The translations under genes and the position numbers were made by a program. From NCBI GenBank assembly GCA_948567375.1, contig OX419761.1, positions 61,045,089 through 61,109,088 on the forward strand: DNA of 64,000 bases, written 5' to 3'. Positions 33,010 through 45,526 of this stretch are shown piece after piece. This DNA comes from Lunularia cruciata. Its lineage: Eukaryota; Streptophyta; Marchantiopsida; Lunulariales; Lunulariaceae. The notes under the pieces are model-generated. The model had not been told where the DNA came from, made no database searches, and saw only the letters and a list, made by a program, of their open reading frames with translations. Each line of letters starts with the position of its first letter. Within the stretch, counting starts at the first letter, position 1.

Positions 33010-36000
33010 TTGTTACCCAATTCATGATAGGTATGAATGCATTTTAGTCTTGTAGGGTTCGGAGATGGTCTGGAATTTCCAATTTTAATCTCTTTGTTTT
33101 CATGCTTTAGTTTTATTAGAACTAAGTTTGAGATAAATGCATTTAATTTATAGGGATTGGAGATAGGTTTGGAATTTTAATCTTTTGGTGTCATGCAAGA
33201 AATAAAATTGATGAGAATTTCTAGTTTTTAGTGTTTCTAAAAGTTAGCATTTATTTATTTGTGGGAGTGGGGTTGTGGTTTTGTGCAAGTATAGGAAGAA
33301 GTGCCAGCCTTGTCACTGTTCTTATTCTTGTGCTAGCTATTGCTTCATTTCTCTGTATGGTGTGTTTTAGAGTAGCCCTAGATACATATGCCTAGTATGG
33401 ACACTCTTTATCTTCCAAGGGGTAAAGACACGGTGAAGATGCACAAGGACTATGATAGGACTACATGGAATTTTCAAGTGATGCAAGCATCATTCCCATT
33501 ACCAATTGAGTCCTAGGAGTGGTTAGTATCTCAAGTGGATTGTATTTTGGTGCTATTTGAGATTAGTTTTCTAAGTATATTCCGTATGCTTCCATCTGCA
33601 TTCCATGATAAAAATAAGGTAAGATATGCCTTCTGCTTAGCATTGGATGGATTGGTACATGATCGCTCATATGGTTAGCATGGTTCTTATTCCTCTTACT
33701 CCCATGATGGTGTCTTTATTATACTAGAGAGGGACATGTGGTACAAAGAGAGGTGTTTGCTAGATTTTGTAGATTTTGAGTGGGAGACTAGTCTACCCTA
33801 CAAAAAGAGTTTGTAGGGTAGGCTTTGGGCTGCACATCACATGAGATAGATTCATCCACATGATACTAAAAATTCCACTCCTTAAGATGATATAAGATAT
33901 TAGGTCAAGCTAAAGAGTATAATAGAGAAGCACAAGCCCTACATCCTTTACTTATAGCTAGTCCTAGTAACGAGAATACCTCTTCCTTACATTTGTTGCA
34001 TTTCTTTGTTGGAGAAAGAGTACCATTGAGGTTTTAGTACATGAGCCAATAGAGCCTCTATATCTTAATGGATTTCTTTGCACATGTATTGTGCATAAAC
34101 TCATCCATCTCCTTTTAAGAGATTTGTCAAGGATTGTCTATGAGCATCTTAAAGATGGATTCCAAGAAGATTATCCCTCTAGTGATTTTATTTAGTTGCT
34201 TTATGTGGCTACAATAATAAAGAGGGGAGAAACCACTATGTCCATAAGTCATTTCTTGCAAAGGAGAAGGGTACAAAGAGCATTAAACCAACAGTTATCA
34301 AAGAGGTATTCTCATGTCTAGTTAGTCATGCAATTATCCTTCAACATTGTTCTCACTTCCAATAACATCTTAGTCCAATAACACTTTAGTTCACATCAAG
34401 CAAGTGTTGTTACAGTGGGAGATTGTGAGGTTATATTTCTAGGCATCAAAGCACTCCTAGATATCCAAAATGGGTTGTTCATAAGTGGATGTGAGAATGC
34501 TTGTAATAATGTCTCATGTGTAGCCATTTTTAGAGAGCTTAGGAAAGCCAATGGGTCCTTTGCAATTCTTATTCCTTTCATGTAGTCCTTATATAGTTCT
34601 CCTTCTCATCTCTATTACTACCATGATTTCTCACAAGATGGAGTCACTATATTAATACAATTGATTGGTGGTACATGACAAAGAGATCCTTTAGGGTATC
34701 CTTTTTTTGGCCTATCTTACTATTGAGCTCTCTTATCTACTACTTTGACCATGCTAGGCTATGTCTTTCCTTCCTTGGTAAACAACACACACACATCATG
34801 TATGTTGTAGATAAGATTAGTTAAGCATGTGAACACTTGACTACCAAGCTTTATTGTGTAGGATTGAGATTCAAGGTGTCAAATTGTAGAGCATGATCTT
34901 GTTAAGGCATCCTTCCTCTTCTCTAGCTTCCAACCAAAAGGATGTATCACATCTACAAAATGGTTTACGTATTCTTGGAGTGCTAGTAGGATATGAAGAT
35001 TTTATCACATGACTTTTAGACATTACTCTTGTAAAATATATTCTTCATGTGGATGACCTCCCTCTAGGAGGTCCACATGTGGCATTTGGTGTACTCTCGT
35101 CTAGTATTTCATGTTGTCCAACTGACCTACTTCACACGGTTCCTCTTTCTCAAACATACCTATCCACTTTGAAGGATTTTAATAGGAAGATCATTGGTGC
35201 CTTTGGTGATATTATTGGACCAAGGACCTTTGAGTGTATGATAGGGGACTTGCATATAAAAAAATAACTCTACCAATCCATTTGGAGAGGTAGGTCTACT
35301 ATCCATGGAGGAGGTGACACTTGTAGCATTTTTAGGTAGTTAAGCTCTCTTGGTATCTTTAGTGTCCTCCTATTTTGTGGTTGCTAATAGTTTAATCTTG
35401 GAGATATATATAATCAAGGTAGAAGAGGAATATTTTTCTTCCCTTGTGATATTGTGGTAGACAAGAGATTTCTTATCCATACAAGCATAAGATAGCCTTC
35501 TAACCTTTGCTTCCTTATTTTTTGATTGGACCAAAGGTTTGCAATTTTCCATGATGTGTTGAAAATTTTAGTATGCACTACATTCTCTATTACTTTACAC
35601 ATCTATTCCTCATGCTATTAAGAGACATCTTTGTTCTTGCTCCGGCAAGGATGAGGCTCTTGGCCCTAGCTTGACAAGGCATTAGGAAATTTGACTCATA
35701 CTAATTGCTTGCTTTCCAATAATAATAATGAGGTTTTGCCTAACTTTGGTCCACCCATCTATACCTTCATTACTAATTTGTGAGTGAGGTTTTACACTAA
35801 ATGACTTGGTGTAGGAATCTATATAATTGAGTATCCTTTTGGAAGTTAGAGAATAGCTACTCATGATGCTATTGGAGATATAGTGTTTGTTATGGAATGT
35901 GAGAATGCATACTTCACTTGGAGAGAGCATTGTATGCTTTGCAATGATACAAGTTAGTGCAAACTTACACTTGGTTTGAGATGGTCAAGTGATAGTAGCA

Positions 36001-36010
36001 GATGTTAAAG
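33010..36010 (+). mobile_element. Copy C of the non-LTR reverse-transcriptase element, inverted and decayed
   Basis: It is the reverse complement of copies A and B over about 3 kb: the upstream AT-rich end at about 33010-33240, the CATGATAAAAATAAGG segment, the RT end with LTTKL-like remnants near 34840-35050, DDLPLGGPHVAFGVLSS and FNRKIIGAFGDIIGPRTFECMIGD (35049-35267). It ends with the 3' segment CAAGTGATAGTAGCAGATG near 35980. Frames are broken throughout. The opening contains a diverged duplication of about 75 bp (33030-33105 and 33130-33200). Confidence 0.6.
35049..35267 (+). pseudogene. Best preserved coding remnant of non-LTR copy C
   Basis: The 72-residue open stretch has DDLPLGGPHVAFGVLSSS and IIGAFGDIIGPRTFECMIGD. 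It is equivalent to the minus-strand stretches at 15796-15999 and 19588-19902. The same block is preserved in three copies, so it was a real protein segment downstream of the RT palm. Its function beyond RT thumb or connection is unknown. Confidence 0.6.
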
Positions 36011-38470
36011 TTCCACCCCATTCAGAATCTACTTTGAAAAGCCACTTCTTGAGCTGGACACCTTCTATATACATACATACCCTCACTCCTCCTAATTTTA
36101 TTACTTTCCAACCCTTTAAATAAATATTCTCCAAGATAATATCAGAGAATCTTCTATGGGACAAAGGATGGTCATGGATCACACAAATAATGCAATTTTG
36201 GAGGGGCTGATTATTCATAATCATGGATGGGCAATGAATGGAGTAGAAGCAGCCAAAATCTCCAAGTATATAAGTACTCTTGTACTTGGAGATCTTCATA
36301 ATAAATTTTATTTCATATTTTATACCTAATGATATATAAGACTATATAAATTTTTATTTTATACTTAATATTATATAAGACTACATAACTTTTTATTTTA
36401 TACCTAATACTTTATAAGACTATTAAATTTTATTTTATACCTAATAATGTATGAGACTATATATAAAAAATTCAAAAATATTACTACACAATTCATAAAA
36501 TTCTCAACAAGAAAAATTTGAATTCTTGTTGTAATTTTTATGGAAATATCAAGAGAATGAAATCTATGAAACATTAAGTAGAGATTAAACAAGATAACAA
36601 AAATTATTAGAACTGAAATTTTGTAAAATCAAGAGAAGACAATTAATATAGAGAAATTTTTATGAAATAAATAATAATAATAATAATTTTATATACCTCA
36701 TAAATTTTTTATCAAACTACACATACAAAATTTATAAATTAATGTCCAATTGAGTAGATATGACTAATTAAACTATCAATATATAATACTATATGCCTAA
36801 TTAAAAATGTAATAATAAGGGCACACCATTATTGCAAATAGGAACTACAATTGGTAGACAATAAAAGTCGACTCAGAAGAAAATAGGAACTATTATTGGT
36901 AGACCCTAAACTCATGTTAAAAGAAAATATCAAGTAAGTCATGTGTCCTCTCAAGCTTCCTCTAGGTTCCTCTTAGAGTTGAACAAGAGTTACCATTGGG
37001 CATAAAAGTATAATCTTTTATGGAAAAACTCTAGTAATTTCTTTTAGATATATCTTGATAACTCCTCCTCCAGGCCCAAATTTTATTTTATTTCATTAAT
37101 TTTTATTCCTATTTTATTTGTTGGCCAGAGTTCCCATAAGCTCAAAATCTTATTATCTATAGCAACATCCCATACACCACCTTTGTGCCAAGCTCCCCTA
37201 TCCATCCCAAAATCTAAGTTTTCCAATTGAATTCTAGTCCATATTGGAACTTTTAATTCTTGTGCTTGGGGCTTGAACACCAGACCAGGTTAAATTCCAA
37301 CTCAAAGTCCAATGGAGTTATAATAAAGAACTTTCACCTCCCAAGAAATCCATACAAAAAGTTTATAAGTATCATAAAAGAATTGTATGGGTAGTATGTA
37401 AGGGGTAGTTTTTTGGGTAGAGGTCCATAGCCATAAAATATTTACTAGAACTAGCAAATGTGAACCACAGCTTTTTATGGGTTACGATAATCCTATGAAT
37501 TTAGTTACTAGCAACTTAATTAAAGGTGGCACTTCCAATCAAGTTTGAATATAGGAAATAGGTAACATGAGTATGAGCTCGTGGAGTTGTGAGCAAAAGG
37601 AAATAACCATTTAAAGAAATTTGAAATTTGCCAATTGTGCAAAGGGAAAATTTAGTATTGGTGAACAAAAATAGTGAAGTGCAGAATTAGTATAGATTTG
37701 AGCTGCCATAAACCTTGATGCACATCTTGCATACTTATGGAGGAAGGAAGATTAGGCTTGCTATTTAAATAGCACCAAGAGATTAAAATGATGCGTTGCA
37801 TTAGTATTAAGAATGAGCTCACCAACAGAATAAAAAGTTATATGCGGTATATGAATATTTTTTGTGTTTCTTCCTATTGAATACTATCAGTACTATAGTT
37901 CAATTAAGACCAGTCAAGGCATTTCTCCAAATGAATTACCAAGGATCACATGCACTAAATACTTAGCACTCCTGCTACAAAGATTCCTCAAGAGCCTTTC
38001 AGCAAAGACATGACATGAATACTCAAAATTAAGCAAAGCAACAAAGGTCTTTTGGCTCTTTCACTTTATTTGGCTTTTTTTGATTAAATAAACATGTGAA
38101 ATTCAAATTTAACCTTAAATAGCAAGTCCTATTTGTAGTGTAGTAGATCTAATGGTTGAAAAAGTGCAAAGATCTATTGAAATTGAAGTTTTCCTCATCT
38201 TTATTGTATGTTGGTTATCTCTTTATCTTGTCTTATCTTATCATGATTACCATTACACTAATTTATACTATCCACATGTATTGGAAAGATGCTAATTCTT
38301 CCCCAAAGGAAACATCCTTCTTTTTTGTCTTCAGACTTCTTCTTACTCCACAGATGATTAAAAGAACCTCCAACTACAAAGAATTATTCTATGAAGAGTT
38401 CATATGCATAGTATACAACTGCAAAGAACTTCTTTTGCCTTTATTACTCTAAGAGAAGTTCAATCCTATC
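36011..38470. other. AT-rich region without supported genes
   Basis: 36300-36800 is very AT-rich with repeated TTATATAAGACTA-type units (36340-36460) and an AATAAT run near 36670. A minus frame at 37083-37280 reads coding-like (IWTRIQLENLDFGMDRG) but no family is recognised. Nothing else is seen. Confidence 0.4.
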
Positions 38471-38473
38471 CTT

Positions 38474-39180
38474 TTAATCAACTATTTCTAACATTAAGAT
38501 ATCATATGACTCAATGTATTTCTTGTTTATGTGTTCCCAAAGTTTTAGAGCTTTGCAATCTATCCTTAGGTATTTAAATATCTTTGTACTAAGAATTTGG
38601 ATCTGCAACCTCAATTCATGCAGTTTTCTCTTTGTCATTGTTCCCTCCGTTGCTTCTTTAGCAAGGGTCATCAATTGATCCCAAAGATCTTCCAAAGTCT
38701 TGTATACTTTTGTAATTGAATCCACATCTTCCATGGTGCTATATAGATTTTGGACTTTCATGGTGATCTCCTCCTATCATTTCTTCTTGTGGGTGGTTCA
38801 TTACCCATTCTCCTCCCAAAGGTCTTCTGCAAGGACTACAACTTAAGACCAATCTCCTTCTAATTTTCATCCATCATTGCTTGCAAGGTGGTATACTTAC
38901 ACTACATGATCTCCACTTCTTGCTTGAGTTGAAAAATATCTATATTGTAGTCTTGTAACTCACCTTTGAAGTATTTTTGGCAAACATTGCTGCAATCCAA
39001 AGAGTGTCTATCTCTTCTTGCAATCTTTGGACCTATTCTTATTGAGTTCTCTTTCACCTTTTAGCAAAGATTTCTCCATCTTCAACTCCTTAACTTGTTA
39101 TATCAATGTGTTCTCTCTCTTGCACTCCTCCTTACAAAGGTGTTGATATTTCTACATCTCCTCCTTTAGCTATTTTTCTT
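38474..39180 (-). pseudogene. Lys/Glu-rich coiled-coil-like coding remnant
   Basis: The minus-strand frame 38474-38761 (95 residues) is heptad-like and charged (LEDLWDQLMTLAKEA, KRKLHELRLQIQILSTK). Sequence upstream on the same strand to about 39180 continues charged coiled-coil-like stretches (KELKMEKSLLKGERELNK) in broken frames. The family is not recognised. It resembles in style, but does not obviously align with, the minus-strand remnant at 60550-63970. It may be an unclassified retroelement protein or a decayed host gene. Confidence 0.35.
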
Positions 39181-42100
39181 TGCCTTCATAGCAACCTTGT
39201 TTATATACAACTTCTATACCAACAAGGTGTAATCTACAATCTTAGGCCAAGCCTCTTGACATTGGGGAATGATTATCTATATCTATCAGCCTCTTGACAT
39301 TGGGGAATGAATTGACAATGAATGGAGCTTAGATGATGCACACATTGAAGAGGTAGATTTAATCTTGAAATGGTAGGACTTTGCTCACTCTTAGAGATCT
39401 CTGGTAGAGAGAATTTATGGTGATCAACATAGTGAATTTGTCTTTGTCCTCCTACTTTGGGTGGAAGATTGAAGTTGTTCTATGCTTTGCTAGAGCTCGT
39501 TAAAGATTTAGGTATAATGGGAATGGAGCCTATGCAGCAAGAGGGATTAATTTGTGATGCATCAACTCTAGATCCACCACAAGATTTATTGATAGAATCA
39601 TTATAGCTATTTTATCTCAACTTGTGAAGGAAGTGGCTTGGCCTAATAGAAAAGAGAGAGAGAGAGATGATTTCCCATGTATTTGTATTGAATTTCCCAA
39701 GTGTAAGAAATAAGTGGACATGACACTCTTCTTGTTAATACAACAACCAAAACTTGATGGAGAAATCTATTTTAGTAGGAATGGTTCTTATTCCATCAAT
39801 GGACAAGTGATTTGTGTGACATGAGACAAATATAAATCTCAAAGAGGTAAAGGTCATTGATTTGGTGAGTTCCATGTTTGTGTGCCTTATTGTCACTAGC
39901 TTTTATGTGCTTTTTCTCATAATGGTTTAGGGTGGTGTAGGATCTATGGGCATCCTTGCAAAATGCACATATCATAACATGAAATGCCTTAAGAATTCAC
40001 CCCTATATAGATAGATTTGAATCAAAGAGGAGAGAATTACTCATTTGAACACTACTAGTATTTGTTGTGTAATTTTGGCTATGTCCTCATGAACCATTTG
40101 GTGCCCTCATTTAAAGTGCAAAGTTACACATGAGAAAATAACTTTGTAGCTAGAACTCATGTTGTCAATGAGCATTTCATAGGATTTTTAAAGGTTAGAT
40201 GGCATTCCTTGCATGAATTAATAGTATAGTTGAATAACAACAAGAATAGGTATTGGAATCTCTTGAGGCAAGTTAGTGCGTACATCATTTTACATAACTT
40301 ATTGATTTGGTAGAGCCAACATTTGAGGAGAATAAGAAGAAGGCAAGTTTACATTGGAAGAATTGGATGTAGACCATGGACATGAATGTGTTTATCCCAT
40401 TAGAACTCATTTGAGAGAAGAAACAAGATATATAGTTTTACAAACATGTAACACATTCAACTTGCGTGTGTAATAATGAAGATATTTGGTACAGAATTTG
40501 TTAAATTTGTGTATGTCTTTTGTAAAACAAACCTCATTCTTCTAATTTCCATGGGGTGTCATCTGTGGTATGTGGTGTCAAGAGGGATTAATTGTGTAAG
40601 AAATATCACAATTTAAATCCAAGTTTTGAAATTCATGAGATAGTTGTGTAAAGAAGTACTCACATTTTTAGTCCAAGTATTGAAATTCACTAAATTAACT
40701 ACAAAATTTTTGTTGGCCAACATCCAAATCTCTTGAAGTTTTTGTTTAGTTGGGGTATGAAATTGGAATTTTGCGTTATGGTGTGAAATTTTCCCTTTGA
40801 TATCATTGCATGAAATGAATGTTGTTGTGGGTGATATTGTGAGAAGGAGTGAAGAGTCACCTTCAAAGGAACTCGTTCCATGTATAAATTCTTGTGGAGC
40901 AAAGAGCTAAGGCATAAATTTGAAAACTCTTTGAGAGAGGAAGAGTGAGAAAACTCTAAGGCACATTGCAAAATTTCAAAGTTGAGAGAGGAAGGATGAG
41001 AGATAAAGGTAGAAAAATTTTAAACACTTGAGGGAGAGGAAGAGGGAAAGGACCACAAGAGAGTGGATATAGAATTTCATTAGGTGAGATGGCTGAAATT
41101 TCTAGTTATGAGAAAATGTAAGATATGTCCAAGATGAAGGATTTTCACAAGAGGGATTGGTTGATCAGATTCCATTCCATTGCAGAGCATTTGACTTACA
41201 TCAAATGGGGATGGCTACAACAGAAACAAGTCAAAAATTTAGTTGAATCCATTCAAGAGTGGGACCTTGACTTACTTGGGTTGAAGGTGGCATCAGAAAG
41301 CACTAACCATGTCCAAATGTAAGGAATTCAATTTCTCTGATTTCATTGTTGTGATCAATCCATGTACTATTTTGGTTTGCAATATATATATCACTACCCA
41401 CTCCAATGAGAACCTTGCCTCATTGACAAACTTGGACATAGACAATTTAGGGATTTGAGATCAACACAACAAACCTTTTATCAAGTCCTCACCAAACCCC
41501 AATAACCACAACAAATCCCACAAATATGACATGAGTAGTAAACCCTAGCTACTTTGGGTGTTGTTTTGGAATTTGATTTTAGGTGTTTTTTTGGTTTTGT
41601 TTGCCTAGGTTTGTTTATGCACAAAGTTAGTTCTATATTTGTTAGCACATGGGATGGGGAGAGTTAGTGGGAGACCATTTACATTGATACCGAGGGGCAT
41701 TTGTAAGGCATTTTCTTTGCCAATTGGGACTAAGGAGAGGAGGATGTTGATTCCTTACCATTGAGTGTAAGATTGGTTTTCTATGTGAGACCACACTACC
41801 AAGTGATATTTGGCTAGGCAATGTGTTTATCCAACATACAGATGATAGTTTCACTTCTTGTCCCAACTAGGAGGTCCAAGGTGGTACATGGAGGCATATC
41901 ACATTTAATATGAAGACAAAGTTGGAGGTCTAGAGCAATTTGAAGAGGATTATCATTGGTAGAACTTATGTTGCATGTTGTTGAGGCAAAGATTGCATTC
42001 TTATAGAAGAAACTTCACCATCCAAATGATCAACTATTCAAGGGGACCTTTGTAGAATAGTTCCTCACTCATCTCTTCTTGGAGGGTAGATTGATGGGTA

Positions 42101-42400
42101 AGATGAGGTGACATACACTAATGCCACTCATGACAAGGAGGTTTTGTCCATGATGCTACCAAGGATGAAGATTAGGATGAGGATGAGGATGAGGAGGAGT
42201 AGGTGAGTGAAAGTATTGTAGAGATTTGTATTGAGAACTATATATTGAGATGCAAAAAGGCCAAGTGTTAAGTATGGGAAATATCCTCTATGGGAATGTA
42301 TAGAAGAGAAGTGTGGGATTGTGGGATCCTAACATCCTATAAGATGTGTGGGAAATGTTCTATGGACCAATTTTTTGGGTGTGAGATTAGTTCCTTTGGG
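39181..42400. other. Low-information region with weak plus-strand coding remnants
   Basis: A 21-bp segment (CCTCTTGACATTGGGGAATGA) occurs twice at 39251 and 39290. Plus-strand coding-like traces are seen near 41125-41322 (DWLIRFHSIAEHLTYIKWGW) and 41640-42240, which ends in an Asp/Glu-rich run (GATGAGGATGAGGATGAGGA). No family is recognised. These may belong to an older element than the gypsy element that follows. Confidence 0.35.
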
Positions 42401-43364
42401 AATGTAAAATAGCAAGAGACAAGTAGTAAAGCTAAAAGCAATGCTCTAGCTATATCAAGGAATGATATTTAGTACAAAGAATCAAGGGACAAGAATCATT
42501 AAGCATTCATTGTGTGGCTCATCAAGGAGGCAGTGGCCATAGGTAGAGTGTTGTTAGGAAGCAATAAAAAAGTATTTTTTGGGTCTAGGTAGCCATATAT
42601 AAGTGGGCTTGTGCCCTTGGCTAAGGTTTCCTTGATTTTTCTTCTATTGGTGATTCTTCTATCACCAATTCATTGTTTTTAAGATAACCTATTTTTGAGA
42701 AGACTCAATTCTTGTAAGTAAACTCAATTGCTTGCCGTAATCATTAGGTCCAAAGACTAAAATTTTCCAAATGTGGTTGTGAGAGCTTGTTCTTGTAATT
42801 GTGTTGATAATTCATGTTTGATCAATCCAACTACTATCATTAGTAAAGAAACTACCTTTTTCCCTATTTCTTTAAATATCGTTGGATTCATTCCCAAGTT
42901 ATGAATGGATAAGTGCATGAAGTGGTGGTCCTTGCTTTGCTCATTGCCCTATTATCTATAGCATAAAGTGCATTGCAAAATTTCCCATAACATTGTGGTT
43001 GTTGACTAGAGAGTGAAGGTACCATGGAAGTTGAAAGGCTCACAAGGGTGATAGACATGTGAACCATTTTTTATTTGAAGTGCCAAGGATGAACCCTATT
43101 CCTTAGTAGAGCTACAATTGCTACATGAATCCTAATAGCAATTTCTCCCTAAGCCAACTAAAAGGCCATTTGTGCAAGCCTTTTTTATTTGAAGTGCCAA
43201 GGATGAACCCTATTCCTTAGTAGAGCTACAATTGCTACATGAATCCTAATAGAAATTTCTCCCTAAGCCAACTAAAAGGCCATCTGTGCAAGCCTTCCAT
43301 TGTTACTTCTCTTTCCCATAGCATTCCATAGCCTCCACTATGGGACTGAACTAACCTACCAACA
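42401..43364 (+). repeat. Probable 5' LTR region of the older Tat/Athila-like gypsy element
   Basis: Inferred only from its position directly before a primer-binding-like site at 43369. No second LTR copy was matched at the other end by eye, so the left boundary is arbitrary. It contains the 114-bp tandem duplication. Confidence 0.35.
43067..43294. repeat. Tandem duplication of a 114-bp unit
   Basis: 43067-43180 and 43181-43294 begin TTTTTTATTTGAAGTGCC and differ at only two positions by eye, so the duplication is recent compared with the surrounding decay. Confidence 0.97.
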
Positions 43365-43368
43365 TTTT

Positions 43369-43386
43369 TGGCACCATTGCCGGCTG
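43369..43386 (+). promoter_or_regulatory. Primer-binding-like site of the older gypsy element
   Basis: TGGCACCATTGCCGGCTG closely resembles the TGGCGCCGTTGCCGGGGA site common in plant Tat/Athila/Ogre-type gypsy elements, including the preceding T run. It fits the RT type seen downstream on the same strand. Confidence 0.7.
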
Positions 43387-44014
43387 ATGTGTATGTCTTC
43401 TCCACTACTATTTACAACTTGCTCAAAATATGTTTATTCTACTCCATGCCATGAGGCCACTGCTATTTAAGTCTAGGGAAAGCATTACCTCCCACATCTA
43501 CAAGTACTATTGCTAAATTGCAAAAAGGATCTTTCATTGCAAGCACTTTTGCCCAAGGAAACCTATCTACACCAGTACCACAACTTCCAGCTACATAGGC
43601 CTCCCATGTAGCAAAGACACCTCTCCTCTCTCTTGTGATTCTTACAGTTACCTTGGCAATGGCATCAACCTCAAGAGGAGGAAAGAATTATATACCTTTA
43701 GAACAATAGTGTTCACAAGGAAAAATGACTTGGAATCATTCTTATGAATGTTTGAGAATGTCTATATGGCACAAAATATCTTGGAAGATATTGCCATGGT
43801 ATGACAAATTGGCCAATGTTTCACTGGAGTTGCACAACACTAATTTGGTGGCCTAATCCCAACCACATGGACAAGTTATGCATTGATATGAGTTAAAAGA
43901 CAACAAGATTAAGTATCTCCAAGGCAACAAGAACAACTCAAGGAAAAGATAAACAAGCTTTACAAAGGACATAATGAAAACATGCAAGAATTTATTCAAA
44001 GATTCCAATACATA
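43387..44014 (+). pseudogene. Leader and first part of the gag of the older gypsy element
   Basis: Gag-like residues occur in broken frames, with the last segment QEQLKEKINKLYKGHNENMQ followed by EFIQRFQYI ending exactly at the insertion point of the chromodomain element. The coding sense resumes at 50577 after the duplicated ACATA. Confidence 0.55.
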
Positions 44015-44736
44015 TGTAATACTCCGAGGACAAGAGAAGAACACAGATTGCACACTCAAACATTCGATGCCCCAAGGGAGCACCTTCTCTTTATTATATA
44101 GACAAAGAGGATCTCCTCCAAGGAAGCTCCACCATAGGATTAGGGACACAGATAGGTGACATGTAAGCAAGCTGCACCCTTGGATGGGTGACCTGTCTGG
44201 TCTAGGTCCTATCTGGTTGGTCAAACAAGCTTTGACCGGAGGGAATCTTTTAGGGAATCTTCTTGTAGGAATCTCAAAATCACGTGAGTAAGGTACCGTT
44301 GGAAAGCTCTCGACGAGACAAAGCAGGGGGGATGAAAGGCTAGCTTTTCCTCCATTGGGGGGGGGGAATCTGCACATTTTTGAGGCCTAATTCATCCGTT
44401 TAGGCCTCTGAAATTGCCTTCAAAGATTTCAGGCATATTTTGGTTCCTACTCTATTAGTAGAAGTCCCCTTTTGGTGATACCTCTTTCTGATCTGTTTAG
44501 TCCATCATGTGTAACCTCCTTCCAGATATTACCAAACAAATTCTCACCTTTAAATCATATATCTAGCTATTGGTTCTAAGGTTCTCAAGTCTATTTCGGT
44601 TTCTGCCCTATTAGTAGAAGTACTCTTTTGGTGATACTTCTATCTGATCTATTTTGACCATCATGTATAACATCATTCTAGATGTTACCAAACCAAATTT
44701 CACATCTAGATCATATGGCTAACCCTTGGTATTACA
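44015..44736 (-). repeat. 3' LTR of the chromovirus
   Basis: 722 bp bounded by an 8-bp terminal inverted repeat, TGTAATAC and GTATTACA. It carries a G10 run near 44357 where the other LTR has an interrupted shorter run. A 174-codon minus frame (43853-44377) crosses its boundary and is not a gene. Confidence 0.97.
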
Positions 44737-44752
44737 GACCTCCCTCCTTTTA
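44737..44752 (-). other. Polypurine tract of the chromovirus
   Basis: Minus strand TAAAAGGAGGGAGGTC directly abuts the 3' LTR, as required for plus-strand DNA priming during reverse transcription. Confidence 0.85.
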
Positions 44753-45526
44753 AGACGCAACGTCCTCGTTGTGCAATTGTTGCTCAAATGCTTGCACCAA
44801 CACCGGTGCATGTGCCAAATTGGCAGCGGGCTCCCAGGTTGCTTCATAGAGGGGGTAACCTTTCCATTGTACTAGATATTCCACCTGCGGATGGCGAGTA
44901 CCACGCATGCGCTTTTGGAGAATCCGCTCCACTTCATATTCCTCTGTGCCATCAATGAGTGTCGGACAAGGTTGAATGTCTTGTGTGGAAGGACCTTGGC
45001 CTGATCGGGGAGCATATCTGCGTAGTAGGGAGACATGGAACATTGGATGGATCTTCATGTGTGGTGGTAGCTCAAGGTGATAGGCCACAGCGCCGATGCG
45101 ACGAAGAATCAAGAAAGGCCTAATAAAACGAGGTCTGAGCTTACGAGATCCAACTAATGTTAGGTTGGTTGTTGATAGCCACAATTGATCCCCAACATTG
45201 AACTCCATGTGCCTCCGGTGTGCATCAGCATACTACTTTTGTCGATTTTGTGCAATCTGTAACCTATGCCTAGCGCTCTCCACACCTTGTTGGATTCTAG
45301 AAACAAATGTGTTGACTGCATCAACCTTGGTAGTCACTGGACGGATCTTCATCAAGCTAGAAGGTGTGAAGGGATGCTCACCATACATGAGGAAGAACGG
45401 AGTGACCTGAGTGGACGCATTCATTGAGTTGTTGTAAGCTAATTCCACCAACGGTAATAGAGTTTCCCACCTCTCTTGCTCTTCTAAGGGGAAGCCGCGT
45501 AACATGTCTTCAATTGTGCAATTTGC
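44750..45526 (-). pseudogene. Integrase C-terminal region and chromodomain of the chromovirus
   Basis: 45233-45505 has the late integrase segment (LPLVELAYNNSMNASTQVTPF, MYGEHP). After an in-frame TAG comes 44750-45208 with the GPF/Y-like part (RKLRPRFIRPFLILRRIG) and HPMFHVSLLRRY. The chromodomain follows at residues 91-145, with YEVERIL, YLVQWKGYP and ATWEP and its aromatic residues preserved. The chromodomain would direct integration to chromatin carrying methylated histone H3. A TGA at 45527 separates this part from the catalytic core; the same frame continues through all three pieces. Confidence 0.92.

Noticed and set aside
43853-44377. 174-codon minus-strand open frame, with relatives at 49833-50177 and 57416-57625
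   Set aside because: Lies within the LTR and crosses its boundary into flanking DNA; the recurrence reflects LTR copies, and the solo LTR copy breaks the frame.
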